Shown: piece by piece, positions 27,230-36,771 of the stretch | Numbering within the stretch: the first letter of the stretch is position 1 | Layout: each line of letters starts with the position of its first letter | Source: Mesonia sp. | Lineage (GTDB): Bacteria > Bacteroidota > Bacteroidia > Flavobacteriales > Flavobacteriaceae | DNA: 46,682 nucleotides | Assembly: GCA_012964435.1 (NCBI GenBank) | Contig: DTTX01000032.1 | Location: 1,421 to 48,102, forward strand | Direction: 5' to 3' | Notes under the pieces: model-generated | What the model saw: the letters and a program-made list of their open reading frames with translations, nothing else | Told to the model about the DNA's origin: nothing | Database searches by the model: none | Program-made: the position numbers and the translations under genes

Positions 27230-27235
27230 CACAAT

Positions 27236-28747
27236 CTATTCTGTGTCTTTCTTCTTTGCACCGGCAATTTTTGAGAAGAACTTCTTGATAGGTTCTGTAA
27301 TTACATCGGTATTGATAAATCCTTGATCAGTAGTTGCACGATAGGTTAAATAAATACTTAACGGGAACATAATAAATGTTGAAAGCCAAGTTGCTACAAA
27401 CGGACTAACTGTACCATCTTCTGCACTATTCTTAGCAAAAATACCTACAAAATGATAGGTTAAAAACAACAATATTGCCACGACCATTGGTAGACCTAAA
27501 CCTCCTTTTCTAATAATTGCTCCTAATGGCGCCCCCACAAAAAACAGTATAAAACACGCCACTGCAAGTGCATATTTTTCGTGTAACTGAATTTCAGTTT
27601 TATTTAAACGCTGTACTTTCTTTTTAAAAATACTTTCTTTTCCTTTTATATTTGAAATTGTACCACGAACCGCTCCTAAAGCAATATTCGTTAATTGCTG
27701 CTTTTGTCGAAGATCGTAGCTATCGTAAAATTCTTCAATTGTATTTATATTGTAGGTAATTGTATCTTTTTTGCGAGCAGCTTCTAAGCGTTTACCCATA
27801 GCTGTCGAATTTTTAGTTTTAGAGGTATCTTCAACTGCTTCTCCTAGTCTTCTTGCTCCGCTTCTCGAAATAATATTATTAGAAAAATTGCGCTTATCTT
27901 GATTTAAATCTCCCGAAAGTGAATCTAAAGATTCATTCAACTCAGGGATATCGAGCATTTTATAAGAATAGTTATACTTGGTTTCATCTAAGTCAACATC
28001 ATTAAAACTAGAGAGGTCGATATTGATATTATACTTTTCAAAATAACTCTTCAGGTAAGGTTTTTTTCGTCGCTCTTTGTAGTCTTTTGGCTGTAACTCG
28101 TCGTAATAATTACCATTATATAAAACCAATGCCAAACCTTTATCACCTGTATTTACCAATTCACCGGATTCAGCTTTGATCACAGTGAAATTACCTAATC
28201 TTTTTGGAGTTTTCTTATGAATAATAACATCTCTAAACTTATCGTCTTCATCACCATATTTTTCAGCAACTTTCATATTTACATCTCCAATCTCATTAAA
28301 AGCGCCTTCTACGATCGCCATCGAAGGTTTTAATTCTCGAATATTGTAACGTAAATTAATAGACTTAAATTCTGCCCACGGAATAACTGTATTAGCAAAA
28401 AATAAAGCAACGACACTTAAAAATGAAATGAAAAAGATAAGACTTCGCATAGCTCGTTGTAGCGAAATCCCGGAAGACTTCATGGCCGCAAACTCATAAT
28501 TTTCGGCAAAACCACCAAAAACCATAATAGAAGAAACCAAAATAGTTAAGGGTAATACCAGCGGAATTAAACTTGGCGTAAGGTATAATAAAAACTTACC
28601 GATAATAGCGTAATCTAAGTCTTTACCGGCAAGTTCTGAAATGTGTAACCATATTCCCTGAAGTACAAAAATGAACATCAGAATGACGAATACAGCTAAA
28701 AACGTTCTTACAAAAGTTGAAAATATGTAGCGATCTAAAATCTTCAA
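27236..28747 (-). CDS. LptF/LptG family LPS export permease (LptF-type, long)
   Basis: A 503-residue inner-membrane permease for LPS export. The N-terminus [19 protein letters not shown] matches the family; three helices (about 12-35, 55-80, 100-125) precede an unusually long periplasmic region (about 130-385) and three helices follow near the C-terminus. The start codon is TTG at 28745-28747, 4 bp after the stop of the lolA-type gene. The extended periplasmic domain, rich in Lys/Asp/Asn, is common in Bacteroidota. It presumably pairs with the LptG-type protein at 11100-12176. Confidence 0.9.
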   Translation of the reverse strand: MKILDRYIFSTFVRTFLAVFVILMFIFVLQGIWLHISELAGKDLDYAIIGKFLLYLTPSLIPLVLPLTILVSSIMVFGGFAENYEFAAMKSSGISLQRAMRSLIFFISFLSVVALFFANTVIPWAEFKSINLRYNIRELKPSMAIVEGAFNEIGDVNMKVAEKYGDEDDKFRDVIIHKKTPKRLGNFTVIKAESGELVNTGDKGLALVLYNGNYYDELQPKDYKERRKKPYLKSYFEKYNINIDLSSFNDVDLDETKYNYSYKMLDIPELNESLDSLSGDLNQDKRNFSNNIISRSGARRLGEAVEDTSKTKNSTAMGKRLEAARKKDTITYNINTIEEFYDSYDLRQKQQLTNIALGAVRGTISNIKGKESIFKKKVQRLNKTEIQLHEKYALAVACFILFFVGAPLGAIIRKGGLGLPMVVAILLFLTYHFVGIFAKNSAEDGTVSPFVATWLSTFIMFPLSIYLTYRATTDQGFINTDVITEPIKKFFSKIAGAKKKDTE

Positions 28748-28751
28748 TAGA

Positions 28752-29399
28752 CTAATCTAAACGATTAATATAATAACCTTGGTATTTGTCTTCGTTAAAT
28801 GAAAACAGAATTGAAGACATAGGCTGGTTGGTTTTAAAGCTGTTTACTTTAATAGTCACTTTAGTGCCATTGTCTTGCGTCTGTATTAAGTTATAAATAT
28901 GTTTAGTTTGCTCGTCGATCCCCAATAAAATCTCTTTTACTTCAGCATTAGAATCGATAGGCGTTAATTTGATGTATTGAATTTTTCTTCCTTTTACATT
29001 TTGCTTAATATCCCATTTGTAAGTGTAACCATCTTCATAGAACGTAAGCATTTCTGAAGGAGTAATACCGGTATTGTCTTCCGGATTATACGTTGAAATA
29101 TTAATTTCTTCATCTTCAGGAATAATGGTATATAATTTTTTACCATCAAATAAACGAGTGGTTCCCATTAAATTTAGACGGTACTTTTCATCTTTTAAAG
29201 CCACATCGCCACGAGTTTCCTGTTTGATATTTTCTGTGGTGTTTTCTAAAACGTAAGAGAATTCAATTTCAATATTATCGTAGGCTCTTACCTTTTTAGA
29301 AACCTCATCTAACAAAGCTTTTGCTTTTTCTGAATTCTGAGCAAAAGAAACGCTGCTAAATGCTACAAAAAAACTGAGTATAAAGGTTAATTTTTTCAT
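28752..29399 (-). CDS. LolA-like outer-membrane lipoprotein carrier protein
   Basis: A periplasmic protein of about 215 residues that shuttles lipoproteins to the outer membrane. ATG 29399 is preferred (MKKLTFILSFFVAFSSVSFAQ, a clear signal peptide); the upstream ATG at 29423 would overlap ftsK and add eight non-native residues. The mature part has the LolA pattern YDNIEIEFSYVLEN, RGDVALKDEKYRL, FDGKKLYTIIPEDEEINIS and a C-terminal beta-rich half. Its place between ftsK and an LPS permease fits an envelope-biogenesis operon. Confidence 0.88.
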   Translation of the reverse strand: MKKLTFILSFFVAFSSVSFAQNSEKAKALLDEVSKKVRAYDNIEIEFSYVLENTTENIKQETRGDVALKDEKYRLNLMGTTRLFDGKKLYTIIPEDEEINISTYNPEDNTGITPSEMLTFYEDGYTYKWDIKQNVKGRKIQYIKLTPIDSNAEVKEILLGIDEQTKHIYNLIQTQDNGTKVTIKVNSFKTNQPMSSILFSFNEDKYQGYYINRLD

Positions 29400-29415
29400 T
29401 TGTTGTATGCTTGTT

Positions 29416-31929
29416 TTATTCATTATTTAAATGTTCTTCTAACGCAATTAAATCGGGCACTAAAACTTGTCTTGCTTTACTACCCTCAAACGGACCTACA
29501 ATCCCGGCCGCTTCTAATTGGTCGATCAATCTACCGGCGCGGTTGTAACCTACTTTTAATTTTCGCTGTAAAAGTGAAGCTGATCCTTGTTGTGCAGTCA
29601 CCAACACTTCTGCTGCTTGATTAAATAGTTTATCACGTTCGTCTACATCTATATCAAGACTTGTGCCACTATCTTCAGATTCGTACTCGGGTAATTGATG
29701 AGCATCCGGATAGGCTTTTTGCGAACCGATAAAATCGGTGATTTTTTCAACTTCAGGAGTATCGACAAAAGCACATTGTAAACGTACCAGATCATTACCT
29801 TGTGTATAAAGCATATCTCCACGACCTATTAACTGGTCGGCACCACCGCTATCTAAAATTGTTCTCGAGTCGATCTTAGAAGTCACTCTAAAGGCGATTC
29901 TTGCCGGGAAGTTAGCTTTGATCATCCCGGTAATTACATTTACAGAAGGTCGTTGTGTTGCAATAATCAAATGTATACCAATCGCACGAGCCAACTGCGC
30001 TAAACGAGCGATCGGAGTTTCTACCTCTTTTCCTGCCGTCATAATAAGATCAGCAAACTCGTCGACAACCAGTACGATGTAAGGTAAAAATTTATGTCCG
30101 TTTTCCGGATTTAATTTTCTTGCCTTAAACTTCTCATTGTATTCTTTAATATTTCTCACCATTGCATCTTTCAGCAAGTCGTAACGGTGATCCATCTCGA
30201 TACAAAGTGAATTTAACGTATTAATTACCTTGGTATTATCGGTAATGATCGCCTCTTCACTATCGGGAAGTTTAGCTAAATAATGTCTTTCTATTTTGTT
30301 GAATAAGGTAAGTTCTACTTTTTTAGGATCGACTAATACAAATTTTACTTCTGCCGGATGTTTTTGGTAAAGTAACGAAGTTAAAATACAGTTTAAGCCT
30401 ACAGATTTACCTTGCCCGGTTGCTCCAGCCATTAGTAAGTGAGGCATTTTAGCTAGATCGACTACAAATGTTTCGTTAGAAATGGTTTTACCCAAAGCAA
30501 TAGGTAATTGCATTTCTGCGTGCTGAAATTTAGAAGATGCCACTACAGATCGCATAGATACAATACTTGCGTTTTTATTAGGCACTTCGATACCAATCGT
30601 ACCACGACCCGGGATCGGCGCAATAATACGAATGCCTAAAGCCGCTAGAGAAAGGGCTATATCGTCTTCTAAGTTTTTAATTTTTGAGATTCTAATTCCG
30701 GCTTCGGGTACAATTTCGTAGAGTGTAACTGTTGGACCGACGGTTGCTTTAATTTGCGCAATCTCAATTTTGTAATTTTTAAGTGTATTTACAATATTGT
30801 CTTTATTCTCTTCTAATTCTTGCTGATCGATCGTAATACTAGAACCACCGGCATTGTAATCTTTTAATAATTCAATGGTTGGGAATTTAAAGTTAGAAAG
30901 TTCTAAAGTTGGATCAAACTCTCCAAAATCTTTTACGATCTTCTTACTTAGACTATCTTCTTCTAGCTCTTCTTCTTCCGCGGTTTCTACTTCCATCGCT
31001 ACATCTTCCTCGTCGTTGGATTTGATCACGATCTTTTCTTTTTCTGAAGGTATTTCTGTTGGGGTTGAAGTAGTTTCTGTATTTAAATCGATAGAAGTAT
31101 CTTGTTCTTCTCCAGCTTTATTTGAAATCTCTGCGGAAGTAGTTTCTTCCTCTTCCCCATCTTTACGCTCAAACTTAATCGCCAATTCTGCTTCTGTTTC
31201 TTCTGAAGTTGAAGTCGTCACGTTTCCTTTTACAATTGGTGCTTGTATTTCTTCGGAAGTATTTTCGCTAGTGTTGTCTGCTATAGCAGATTCTTGATGT
31301 GCTTCATCAAAATCTTCAGCAACTTGTTCTTTCGTTTTATGGAAATATTTAGCCAGCATCTCTGGCGTTACGTTTAATCGTGCCACAAAATACACGATTA
31401 AAATAAAGGCTAATAGTAAAACTGTACCTGCAAAACCTAGGTAATCTTGTAAAAAGTCATTGGTTTCAAAGCCAATCATTCCGCCTAAGAGTGCATTACT
31501 TTCAGCAAAAAAACCAAGAACGGTAGAAAACCAAAGCATTACTAAAATACCCCAAAACCAAAAGCTTTTCAGGTTCTTTTTATTCATTCCGAAGAAGAAA
31601 TAAAAACCGGTTAGACACACTAAAATAGCAATGCTATAAGCGGCAATCCCGAAACCTTTATAAATAAAGAAATTACTAATGCCGGCTCCAAATTTACTGA
31701 GCCAGTTTTGTGTTTCTACATTTCGATCTGAAAAACTATCGAGTGTACTTTGATCGATCTGCCAATTAAATAAAAAGGAAGTAAAAGCAACCAACAATGC
31801 AATACCAAAAAGAATTAAAAAACTCCCCAAAATCACCTTTTGCTTTCGAGTAAATTTCAGGTTTGGCTTTTTAAATTTAGTGCTTGCTTTTTGCTTGGTT
31901 TTAGATGTGGTCTTTTTCTTCTTTGCCAT
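29416..31929 (-). CDS. ftsK: DNA translocase FtsK
   Basis: A septum-located DNA pump that clears the chromosome terminus at division and activates XerCD at dif. It has 837 residues. Four to five transmembrane helices occupy about 30-185, followed by a Glu/Thr/Ser-rich linker (about 195-330), the motor with Walker A GATGQGKSVGLN near residue 500 and Walker B VLVVDEFADLI, and the winged-helix gamma domain at the C-terminus (QQGSASLLQRKLKVGYNRAGRLIDQLE). First gene of ftsK-lolA-lptF. Confidence 0.97.
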   Translation of the reverse strand: MAKKKKTTSKTKQKASTKFKKPNLKFTRKQKVILGSFLILFGIALLVAFTSFLFNWQIDQSTLDSFSDRNVETQNWLSKFGAGISNFFIYKGFGIAAYSIAILVCLTGFYFFFGMNKKNLKSFWFWGILVMLWFSTVLGFFAESNALLGGMIGFETNDFLQDYLGFAGTVLLLAFILIVYFVARLNVTPEMLAKYFHKTKEQVAEDFDEAHQESAIADNTSENTSEEIQAPIVKGNVTTSTSEETEAELAIKFERKDGEEEETTSAEISNKAGEEQDTSIDLNTETTSTPTEIPSEKEKIVIKSNDEEDVAMEVETAEEEELEEDSLSKKIVKDFGEFDPTLELSNFKFPTIELLKDYNAGGSSITIDQQELEENKDNIVNTLKNYKIEIAQIKATVGPTVTLYEIVPEAGIRISKIKNLEDDIALSLAALGIRIIAPIPGRGTIGIEVPNKNASIVSMRSVVASSKFQHAEMQLPIALGKTISNETFVVDLAKMPHLLMAGATGQGKSVGLNCILTSLLYQKHPAEVKFVLVDPKKVELTLFNKIERHYLAKLPDSEEAIITDNTKVINTLNSLCIEMDHRYDLLKDAMVRNIKEYNEKFKARKLNPENGHKFLPYIVLVVDEFADLIMTAGKEVETPIARLAQLARAIGIHLIIATQRPSVNVITGMIKANFPARIAFRVTSKIDSRTILDSGGADQLIGRGDMLYTQGNDLVRLQCAFVDTPEVEKITDFIGSQKAYPDAHQLPEYESEDSGTSLDIDVDERDKLFNQAAEVLVTAQQGSASLLQRKLKVGYNRAGRLIDQLEAAGIVGPFEGSKARQVLVPDLIALEEHLNNE

Positions 31930-31950
31930 GAATTAGTTCTCGCTAAGAAG

Positions 31951-31958
31951 CAAAAATA
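31951..31958 (-). promoter_or_regulatory. Putative -7 box for ftsK operon
   Basis: TATTTTTG on the minus strand, an exact TAnnTTTG match 21 nt before the ftsK ATG. The -33 box is not clear. Confidence 0.45.
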
Positions 31959-32021
31959 CAAATTCAACTGAATTAAAGATAACAAAACTTAGTTATCGCT
32001 CATTAAATTATAAACAGCTTT

Positions 32022-33020
32022 CTATTTCATTAAATTAGGAATCAACTTTTCTGCAAAACTATCAAAAGCTTCAATATGTGGTAAATGTCCTACATCTTCA
32101 ATCTCTTCTAAATGAGCGTTTGGTATTTTATTGGCGGTCTCTTTACCTAATTTATCGTAAAGTCCCATCGTAGCTTTCACCTCTTTAGATACCAAGCCTT
32201 TTCCTAAAGCTGTTCTGTCTCGAGTCCCTATAATGAGAAGAGTAGGAACTTCAATCTCCGGAAATTCGTAAACTACCGGTTGTGTAAAAACCATATCGTA
32301 AGTTAAGGCAGCATTCCAAGCAATACGTTCGTAATTTTCATTTAAAGTCCATCCGGCCAAAATGTTTACCCATTCGTCATATTCCGGTTTCCAATCGCCG
32401 TCGTAATAGCTTTCTTTTTGGTAAGCTTTAATTTTTTTATAATCCTTTTTAAGTTCTCCTTTATACCAATCATCGATAGATTGATACGGTACTTTTAATT
32501 TCCAATCTTCTAAACCTATAGGATTTACTAGGACCAATTGTTTGGTATATTCTGGATACATTAAGGTAAAACGTGTGGCTAACATCCCGCCCATCGAATG
32601 TCCTAGTATAATAGGATTTTCAACTTCGATTTCTGAAAGTAAATTTTTGGTGTTTTCTGCGAGTTGCTGAAAGGTGTATTGAAAATTTTCCGGCTTAGTA
32701 GATTTACCAAACCCAATTTGATCGGGTGCGATGACGCGGTAATTATTTTCCTTTAGTAACTCGATTGTTGTTTGCCAATAAGCAATGTTGAAATTTTTAC
32801 CGTGGAGTAAAACTACGGTTTGACCGTTCCATTTTTTTGGTTTTTCATCTACATAAGCCATTTGCAATTCTTGCTGCTGAGCTTCAAAATCGTAAAAAGC
32901 AACTTCGTAAGGATATTGGTAATTTGAAAGATCTATTTCTAAATTTTTGATCTCGTCTTGTTGAGCTAACGATGATTTAGAGATTAATAGAATTGATAGT
33001 ATAATCAATATTCGTTTCAT
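32022..33020 (-). CDS. Secreted alpha/beta hydrolase
   Basis: A 332-residue serine hydrolase with a signal peptide (MKRILIILSILLISKSSLAQQ), so it acts in the periplasm or outside. Seen are the oxyanion strand VVLLHGKNFNIAYW, DQIGFGKSTKP, the nucleophile elbow GHSMGGM (catalytic Ser), and the C-terminal IGTRDRTA acid region and DVGHLPHIEA (catalytic His). The fold matches haloalkane dehalogenase/epoxide hydrolase-like esterases; the substrate is unknown. It ends 46 bp before the stop-side of dgkA-tpx region with no overlap. Confidence 0.9.
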   Translation of the reverse strand: MKRILIILSILLISKSSLAQQDEIKNLEIDLSNYQYPYEVAFYDFEAQQQELQMAYVDEKPKKWNGQTVVLLHGKNFNIAYWQTTIELLKENNYRVIAPDQIGFGKSTKPENFQYTFQQLAENTKNLLSEIEVENPIILGHSMGGMLATRFTLMYPEYTKQLVLVNPIGLEDWKLKVPYQSIDDWYKGELKKDYKKIKAYQKESYYDGDWKPEYDEWVNILAGWTLNENYERIAWNAALTYDMVFTQPVVYEFPEIEVPTLLIIGTRDRTALGKGLVSKEVKATMGLYDKLGKETANKIPNAHLEEIEDVGHLPHIEAFDSFAEKLIPNLMK

Positions 33021-33065
33021 AATTCAGATTTTGGTGAAATTGAAATCGAATTACCTCAACTTCAA

Positions 33066-33428
33066 TTAAAATAAATAAGGTATATAAATTATAAGACCGA
33101 CTACCACTGCGGTTATAGCTGCAAAAAATACCGCTCCGGCAGCCATATCTTTTATGAGTCCGATTTTATGATGAAAATCCGGATGAATAAAATCTGCAAT
33201 TTCTTCAATTGCAGTATTTGCGGCTTCCAGGCTTAACACCATTCCCATCGCAAAGGTCTGAAAAATCCATTCTGCGGTGGTAATATCAAAATAAAAACCC
33301 AGAGCAACCATAATGATCGATATCACGATTTGCACCTGAATAGGAGGTTCTGTCTTTATAAGAATATACGCTCCTTTTAAGGCGTAACCACAGGCTTTTA
33401 TTCGTTTCCCCAGAAAGGAATTTTGCAT
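33066..33428 (-). CDS. Diacylglycerol kinase, DgkA family
   Basis: A 120-residue integral membrane protein that phosphorylates diacylglycerol or undecaprenol, recycling lipids after envelope synthesis. Three helices are visible (about 38-55, 58-75, 93-117). Catalytic signatures are the helix end EAANTAIEEIADF and HHKIGLIKDMAAGAVFFAA. The ATG overlaps the tpx stop by one base (TAATG), so it is translationally coupled to tpx. Confidence 0.93.
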   Translation of the reverse strand: MQNSFLGKRIKACGYALKGAYILIKTEPPIQVQIVISIIMVALGFYFDITTAEWIFQTFAMGMVLSLEAANTAIEEIADFIHPDFHHKIGLIKDMAAGAVFFAAITAVVVGLIIYIPYLF

Positions 33429-33928
33429 TATAAAAGTGTTTTTAATGCCGAAAGATAATCGGGTTCATCGGCAATTTCTGTAACTTGTTGCGAATGTAAA
33501 ACTTTTCCTTCTTCATCGACAACAATCACCACGCGAGATAGTAAATTTTTAAACGGTCCGTTTTCAATTTCCAGCCCATAATCTTTACCAAATTGTTGCG
33601 TTTGAAAGTCTGAAAGTGTAATTACTTCATTTAAACTTTCGCCATTGGTAAAGCGTTTTTGCGCAAATGGTAAATCGCGAGAAACACACAACACTTCTGT
33701 ATTTTCTAGATCTTTGGCGCGTTTATTAAAATTTCTTACTGAAGTTGCGCAAACATTGGTATCTATACTTGGAAAGATGTTAAGCACTAAACGCTTACCT
33801 TTATAGTCTGAAAGTTTTACGGTTTCTAAACTCGAATTAAGTAGTTGAAAATCGGGTGCGCTATCGCCTTCTTTTGGTAATTCTCCTACCGTTTTAAAAG
33901 CTTCGCCTTTTAAAGTTATAGTTGCCAT
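33428..33928 (-). CDS. tpx: Thiol peroxidase Tpx (resolving Cys replaced)
   Basis: A periplasmic or cytosolic peroxiredoxin that reduces lipid and organic peroxides using thioredoxin. ATG 33928 gives 166 residues, the family norm (MATITLKGEAFKTVG); the in-frame ATG 17 codons earlier adds non-native sequence. The peroxidatic Cys60 is in SIDTNVCATSVR. In E. coli Tpx the resolving Cys lies in RFCGAEG; here the aligned stretch is KRFTNGES with Thr94 in its place. Cys81 (VLCVSRD) remains. It is coupled to dgkA downstream. Confidence 0.93.
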   Translation of the reverse strand: MATITLKGEAFKTVGELPKEGDSAPDFQLLNSSLETVKLSDYKGKRLVLNIFPSIDTNVCATSVRNFNKRAKDLENTEVLCVSRDLPFAQKRFTNGESLNEVITLSDFQTQQFGKDYGLEIENGPFKNLLSRVVIVVDEEGKVLHSQQVTEIADEPDYLSALKTLL

Positions 33929-33979
33929 TTTATTTTTAAAAGTACAAATTAAGCCGGCAAAACTTATTAAAGCTATCAC

Positions 33980-34009
33980 AAAAAAAAGGCTGCCAAATAA
34001 TTGGCAACC
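33980..34009 (-). terminator. Terminator of the thioredoxin/DUF6952 genes
   Basis: On the minus strand GGTTGCCAA pairs with TTGGCAGCC around a short loop, and eight Ts follow. Confidence 0.85.
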
Positions 34010-34035
34010 TCTTTCAATCTAATAATTATGGATAA

Positions 34036-34284
34036 TTATTTATCTATAGAGCCTAAAACTTTTTTTACAAAGTTATTGGCCGCGTCTCTTTCTGGAACTC
34101 CTTCTTCAACCATATTATGAACTTCTATTGCGCCACAAATGTTGGTAATTAATTCACCGATCACATCCATATCTTCTTCTGTACAAGCACGATGCTCCGT
34201 GAACGATTCTAAAACCTCAACGGTATGTTCCAGTTTTTGTTTTTCGTTGTTTTTTTGAAAATGTTTAATTACTGGTAACTTCAT
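34036..34284 (-). CDS. Small conserved protein, probably DUF6952
   Basis: An 82-residue acidic helical protein (MKLPVIKHFQKNNEKQKLEH...) with two cysteines (RACTEE and NICGAIE). It matches my recollection of the Bacteroidota family DUF6952, which is found beside thioredoxin and AhpC genes. Its start overlaps the end of the thioredoxin gene by 20 bp, so expression is coupled. The function is unknown; the context suggests a role in peroxide or thiol metabolism. Confidence 0.72.
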   Translation of the reverse strand: MKLPVIKHFQKNNEKQKLEHTVEVLESFTEHRACTEEDMDVIGELITNICGAIEVHNMVEEGVPERDAANNFVKKVLGSIDK

Positions 34285-34579
34285 TGACTAATTCTTTTAA
34301 AGATTCTAATTTATTAGTTTGCACTTGGTTCACAAAACTTCCGCCTTTAAAGGTTGCGAAAGTTGGTAAGTTATCAACCTTTGCTAATTTTCTTGACTCC
34401 GGATATTTTTCAGCATCTACCAAAATGAATTTTGCATTTTCATTTTCAGAAGCCATTTTCTTAAATTTAGGCTTCATTAAACGGCAGTTTCCGCACCATC
34501 CGGCCATATATTGTACAACGACCGTATCGTTATCTGATACGATTTCGCTTAGATTATCTTGTTCTAATTCTTGTAACAT
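34265..34579 (-). CDS. Thioredoxin-family protein
   Basis: A 104-residue cytosolic thioredoxin fold with active site WCGNCRLMKPKF (CGNC instead of CGPC) and the cis-Pro loop NLPTFATFKGG. It lies 84 bp downstream of the AhpC-type peroxiredoxin gene, so it may be its reductant. It is followed by the overlapping DUF6952-like gene. Confidence 0.92.
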   Translation of the reverse strand: MLQELEQDNLSEIVSDNDTVVVQYMAGWCGNCRLMKPKFKKMASENENAKFILVDAEKYPESRKLAKVDNLPTFATFKGGSFVNQVQTNKLESLKELVNEVTSN

Positions 34580-34604
34580 AGCTTTTTAATTTTGTTGGTT
34601 AAAA

Positions 34605-34632
34605 TTTACCGGCAACGTAAATTGCCGGTAAA
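34605..34632 (-). terminator. Hairpin between ahpC-type and thioredoxin genes
   Basis: An 11-bp stem (TTTACCGGCAA with TTGCCGGTAAA, loop about 6 nt). On the minus strand it is followed by only a short T run, so it may be a partial terminator allowing some read-through into the thioredoxin gene. Confidence 0.55.
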
Positions 34633-34663
34633 AAATTTTCTTTTTCTAGCAATTTTTAAACTC

Positions 34664-35302
34664 TTAGTTTGCTGCTAAGTAAGAAGAAACTCCTTCTCTA
34701 TCTGCTTTCATTGCAGTTTTTCCTTCTTCCCAGTTTGCAGGACAAACTTCTCCGTGTTTTTGAACGTGAGCATAAGCATCGATCATTCTAATGAATTCAC
34801 TTACATTTCTACCTAATGGCATATGGTTTACACCTTCGTGAAAAACCGTTCCTTCTTCATCGATTAAATATGTTGCTCTATAAGAAACATTATCACCATC
34901 TACTGTGATTGCTCCTGTTTCGTCATCATATCTTTCGTTGGTTGTATCTAAGATCCCTAATCTTGAACTTAGGTTTCTGTTAGAATCTGCTAAGATCGGG
35001 TAAGTTACACCTTCGATACCTCCGTTATCTTTTGAAGTATTTAACCACGCGAAATGAACTTCTGCAGTATCACAAGAAGCACCAATCACGATCGTGTTTC
35101 TTTTTTCAAATTCTGGTAATGCCTCTTGAAAAGCGTGAAGCTCTGTTGGACATACGTATGTAAAGTCTTTAGGGTACCAGAAAAGAACTACTTTTTTATT
35201 ATTTTTTTTAGCTTCTTCTAAAATGTTGATCTTAAAAGTATCACCCATTTCATTCATTGCGTTTACTTCTAAATCTGGAAATTTTTCACCTACAATAGAC
35301 AT
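34664..35302 (-). CDS. Typical 2-Cys peroxiredoxin (AhpC/Prx1 type)
   Basis: A 212-residue peroxidase that reduces H2O2 and alkyl peroxides. The peroxidatic Cys is in KDFTYVCPTELHAF and the resolving Cys in HGEVCPANWEEG, both intact. SCDTAEVHFAWL and HMPLGRNVSEFIRMIDA are typical. A thioredoxin and a DUF6952-like gene follow on the same strand, a common flavobacterial peroxide-defence set. Confidence 0.95.
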   Translation of the reverse strand: MSIVGEKFPDLEVNAMNEMGDTFKINILEEAKKNNKKVVLFWYPKDFTYVCPTELHAFQEALPEFEKRNTIVIGASCDTAEVHFAWLNTSKDNGGIEGVTYPILADSNRNLSSRLGILDTTNERYDDETGAITVDGDNVSYRATYLIDEEGTVFHEGVNHMPLGRNVSEFIRMIDAYAHVQKHGEVCPANWEEGKTAMKADREGVSSYLAAN

Positions 35303-35346
35303 AGTTGTTTTATTTTTTTAATTAATATTTCGTTTTTATTTCGAGA

Positions 35347-35354
35347 CAAAAATA
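35347..35354 (-). promoter_or_regulatory. Putative -7 box for the peroxiredoxin gene
   Basis: TATTTTTG on the minus strand, 44 nt before the ATG at 35302. The -33 box is unclear. The rest of the 213-bp gap to hutI holds no gene that I can see. Confidence 0.4.
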
Positions 35355-35515
35355 GAACGAATATCAAGTTTTAAAAACCAATTTTACTTATTAAATTTTA
35401 TTTCACTATAAGATATTCTTATCACTAGAACTCAATTCAATAATTTTAAACTATTTACAATTTTTAGCCTTCTTTTCTTCGATATGTTTAAGATGGTTTA
35501 TGTATTTTTAATTTT

Positions 35516-36754
35516 ATGAAAACACTTATTAAAAATATAAAACAACTCGTACAGGTTCGAGATGAAAATATAACAAAGCTTAGCGGAACTCAAATGTCTA
35601 ATTTACCGACACTTAGTAATGCTTGGCTACTTATTAACGATGATAAAATTCAAAATTTTGGAGGGATGGAGACGCTCCCGAACATTGAAGCCGATCAAGA
35701 AATAGATGCCACCGGTAAACTTGTGTTACCCTCTTGGGTCGATTCTCACACGCATTTGGTATATGCCGGCCATCGCGAACAAGAATTTGTCGATAAAATT
35801 AACGGACTCACTTACGAGGAGATCGCTGCCAAAGGCGGCGGCATTGTAAACAGTGCTCGCCAATTACAAAATACCAGCGAAGATGAGCTTTACCAACAAT
35901 CATTACAACGCTTAGAGCAAGTTATTAAAATGGGAACCGGCGCTATTGAAATTAAATCGGGTTACGGTTTAACGCCTGAAGCAGAAATAAAAATGTTGCG
36001 TGTGGCAAAAAAACTTCAAAAAGCGCATCCTATACTAATTAAAACAACTTTTTTAGGCGCGCACGCTCTACCTGCAGAATTTAAAGAAAATAAGCAAGGT
36101 TATATCGACCAGATCTGTAATAAAATGCTTCCTAAAATTGCTGAAGAAAATTTAGCCGATTTTATCGATATTTTTTGTGAAAAAGGGTATTTTGACATTC
36201 ATGATACCGAGCAAGTTTTGGAGGCCGGTAAAAAATATGGTCTTCGCGGTAAAATTCACGTAAATCAATTCAACTCGATCGGAGGCGTAAAAACGGGTGT
36301 TGATTACAATGTGCTTTCTGTAGATCATTTAGAAGTGATGAAAGACGAAGACATCGAAGCATTAAAAAATACCGATACCATTCCGGTTGCATTGCCATCG
36401 TGTTCTTTGTTTATTAAAATTCCTTACGCTCCGGCTCGAAAAATGATTGATGCCGATTTGCCTTTAGCATTAGCTACCGACTATAACCCGGGGAGTTCAC
36501 CTAACGGAAATATGAATCTTGTCGTTTCTTTAGCTTGTATAAAAATGGGAATGACGCCTGAAGAAGCCATTAATGCTGCTACGCTAAACGCTGCCTATGC
36601 AATGGGTATCGAAAAAACTCACGGTAGTATTACTAAAGGAAAAATTGCTAACTTGCTTATTACCGATCAAGTACCAAGTTACGGCTTTTTACCTTATTCC
36701 TTTGGTAATAACCATATAAGTCAGGTGATTTTAGGTGGAAAATTAGTTCAATAA
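35516..36754 (+). CDS. hutI: Imidazolonepropionase
   Basis: The third step of histidine degradation, hydrolysing imidazolonepropionate to formiminoglutamate. It is 412 residues of the amidohydrolase superfamily with metal histidines in DSHTHLVYAGHR, KSGYGLTPEAE, FLGAHALPAEF, the HVNQFN metal His, SVDHLE, and the conserved Asp in LATDYNPGSSPNGNM. hutG follows after 17 bp. hutH and hutU are not in the window, so the pathway is split or those genes lie elsewhere. Confidence 0.96.
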   Translation: MKTLIKNIKQLVQVRDENITKLSGTQMSNLPTLSNAWLLINDDKIQNFGGMETLPNIEADQEIDATGKLVLPSWVDSHTHLVYAGHREQEFVDKINGLTYEEIAAKGGGIVNSARQLQNTSEDELYQQSLQRLEQVIKMGTGAIEIKSGYGLTPEAEIKMLRVAKKLQKAHPILIKTTFLGAHALPAEFKENKQGYIDQICNKMLPKIAEENLADFIDIFCEKGYFDIHDTEQVLEAGKKYGLRGKIHVNQFNSIGGVKTGVDYNVLSVDHLEVMKDEDIEALKNTDTIPVALPSCSLFIKIPYAPARKMIDADLPLALATDYNPGSSPNGNMNLVVSLACIKMGMTPEEAINAATLNAAYAMGIEKTHGSITKGKIANLLITDQVPSYGFLPYSFGNNHISQVILGGKLVQ

Positions 36755-36771
36755 TTAATACGAAAACAAAG

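Noticed and set aside
30875-31297. Serine-rich 140-codon open frame on the plus strand
   Set aside because: It is antisense to the Glu/Thr/Ser-rich linker of ftsK; the repetitive composition follows from the codons of that linker.
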